Positions 12,682-13,889 of a stretch of 13,889 nucleotides of DNA are shown here, piece by piece; position 1 is the first letter of the stretch; each line of letters starts with the position of its first letter. The DNA is taken from assembly GCA_964372445.1 (NCBI GenBank), contig CAYJQO010000017.1, positions 1 to 13,889 on the forward strand, written 5' to 3'. This DNA is from CAYJQO01 sp964372445 (GTDB taxonomy: Bacteria > Patescibacteriota > Minisyncoccia > UBA6257 > GWB1-50-10). A program made the translations under genes and the position numbers. The notes beneath the pieces were generated by a model. The model was given only the letters and a program-made list of their open reading frames with translations. It searched no databases and had not been told where the DNA came from.

Positions 12682-13857
12682 ATGGAGAAAAAAACAAATA
12701 CATGGGTATGGGTTATCGGCGTTCTCGTGGTGGCGATCGTGATATACCTGGTCGCAACCTCGGGGAACGTACCGGTACCGGCAACTGGCCCGTCGCCCGC
12801 CGGCGGTGGGCAGGGCGCGGTGAAGATTGGGGTTATACTCCCGCTGACCGGTGACGCGGCAGTATATGGGGAACCCCTTGGCAACGTGCTCCGGCTCGCG
12901 TTCGAGGAAATAAACGGTGCCAGCGGTGGCGGGAACACAATCGAGGCAATCTACGAAGACGGCAAGTGCAACGGCAAGGATGGGGTGAACGCCATGCAGA
13001 AGCTCGTGAACGTTGACCAGGTGAAAGTGGTGATTGGCGGCTTCTGCAGCAGCGAGTCGCTAGCTGCGGTACCGATTGCGACGTCGAACAAGGTACTGCT
13101 GTTCTCGCCCGGTTCATCGAGCCCCGATCTCACGGGTTCGAGCCCGTACTTCTTCCGGAACTACCCCTCGGACGCTGCGCAGGGTAAGGTCTTAGCAGAG
13201 ATTGCCTACACCGACAAGGGGTGGCGGAAGGTGGCCTTCATCCAGGAGCAGCTTGACTACCCCCTGGGTATCTACAAAGCGTTTTCGGCTAACTTCGAGC
13301 GCCTCGGCGGCAAGGTGGTGAAGGAGGAATTCCCCTCCGATGCGACCGATTTCCGATCGCCGCTCACGAAGCTCCGGAGCCAGCAGCCGGATACTCTCTT
13401 CATTGATACGCAGACGCCGGCGGCCGCCGAGCGGGTCATGAAGCAGCTCGCCGAGCTCAAGTGGAAGGTCCCGCTCCTCGTTTCTGATGCGGTGAGCGGT
13501 GATCTCGCTACCGTGGGGCGCAACGCGACCTTCCTCGAGGGCACGCTCGCCGCTGAGTTTAGCACCGATTCGAGCAACCCGAAGTTCCAACACCTCCTTC
13601 AGGCGTACCAGCAGAAATTCGGCGTAGCGGTGCCCTACCAGAGCTACGCGCAGACCGTCTACGATGCGGCTTACATCATCCGCGACGGCATTGCCGCCGT
13701 TGGCTATGATGGGGAGAAACTGGCGGCGTGGTCGAGGACCATCAAGGACTGGCCGGGTGCATCTGGCCTCGTGACGATAGGTGCCGACGGTGACCGGATG
13801 AGTGGCCATGTGGCGAAGGTCATCCGCAACGGAAAGGTGGAACTCTACGCCAAGTAG
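12682..13857 (+). CDS. Membrane-anchored LivJ/LivK-type substrate-binding protein
   Basis: The 391-residue protein is a periplasmic-binding-protein type I (Peripla_BP_6) of the branched-chain amino-acid ABC class, which captures a ligand outside the membrane. Residues 8-26 form a hydrophobic helix with no lipobox cysteine, so it is probably a membrane-tethered and not a free or lipidated protein. A Gly/Pro-rich linker (30-46) leads to VKIGVILPLTGDAAVYGE. C96 and C122 lie in DGKCNGKD and GGFCSSES, the positions of the LivJ disulfide as I know it. Later VAFIQEQLDYPLGIY and YAQTVYDAAYII match the fold. Permease and ATPase genes are not in the window. Ligand type is inferred; a sensory role is another option. 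The gene has its own promoter and ends 32 nt before the window edge. Confidence 0.85.
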   Translation: MEKKTNTWVWVIGVLVVAIVIYLVATSGNVPVPATGPSPAGGGQGAVKIGVILPLTGDAAVYGEPLGNVLRLAFEEINGASGGGNTIEAIYEDGKCNGKDGVNAMQKLVNVDQVKVVIGGFCSSESLAAVPIATSNKVLLFSPGSSSPDLTGSSPYFFRNYPSDAAQGKVLAEIAYTDKGWRKVAFIQEQLDYPLGIYKAFSANFERLGGKVVKEEFPSDATDFRSPLTKLRSQQPDTLFIDTQTPAAAERVMKQLAELKWKVPLLVSDAVSGDLATVGRNATFLEGTLAAEFSTDSSNPKFQHLLQAYQQKFGVAVPYQSYAQTVYDAAYIIRDGIAAVGYDGEKLAAWSRTIKDWPGASGLVTIGADGDRMSGHVAKVIRNGKVELYAK

Positions 13858-13889
13858 CTACTCTTGGTTGAAACAGAAAGAACCCGGCA

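Noticed and set aside
13858..13889. Terminator or next gene after the binding protein
   Set aside because: The 32 bases left show no hairpin and no start codon with context; too short to call.

Overview
This window looks like a piece of a Patescibacteria (CPR) genome with roughly 60% GC and the standard bacterial code; TGA ends several genes. The evidence is the cysteine-rich zinc-ribbon family present in several tandem copies, an FtsA-like gene paired with a 'baseplate J-like' bitopic membrane protein, compact ribosomal proteins, an RNA polymerase alpha subunit without its C-terminal domain, and short palindromic repeats scattered in and between genes. I cannot name the lineage more precisely. 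All recognised genes are on the + strand.

Bases 1-505 are accessory. A repeat-rich stretch (1-180) is followed by an extended -10 promoter and a small GIY-YIG endonuclease gene enclosed exactly by 20-bp perfect inverted repeats (209-228 and 486-505). A CutA-like gene (543-848) follows.

Bases 925-5767 hold a locus of cysteine-rich zinc-ribbon genes: one long copy (925-2712), a horizontally acquired-looking kinase-fold phosphotransferase of low GC (2709-3689), a 34-codon remnant (3686-3790), a second long copy (3783-5558) and a 70-codon remnant (5555-5767). Stop and start codons overlap along most of this run, so the genes are probably translationally coupled. Both long copies carry in-frame insertions of short repeats inside zinc knuckles or next to them, and the second copy has a sharp base-composition junction.

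Bases 5767-8569 encode an FtsA/PilM-type actin-fold protein with degenerate nucleotide motifs and a bitopic membrane protein. By analogy with PilM and PilN, these may form one envelope complex (inference).

Bases 8586-12590 are the alpha-operon end of the ribosomal protein cluster: infA as its own promoter-to-terminator unit, then rpmJ, rpsM, rpsK, rpsD, rpoA, rplQ, rplM and rpsI, packed with gaps of 1 to 23 nt. A 113-bp element with 15-bp inverted repeats sits before rpmJ and overlaps its start codon. Bases 12600-13857 hold a separately promoted membrane-anchored LivJ-type amino-acid-binding protein. Almost no gene start in the window has a recognisable Shine-Dalgarno sequence.

The best candidates for something undescribed are the GIY-YIG cassette with perfect terminal inverted repeats, the mosaic zinc-ribbon locus that tolerates in-frame repeat insertions, and the repeat element fused to the rpmJ start.
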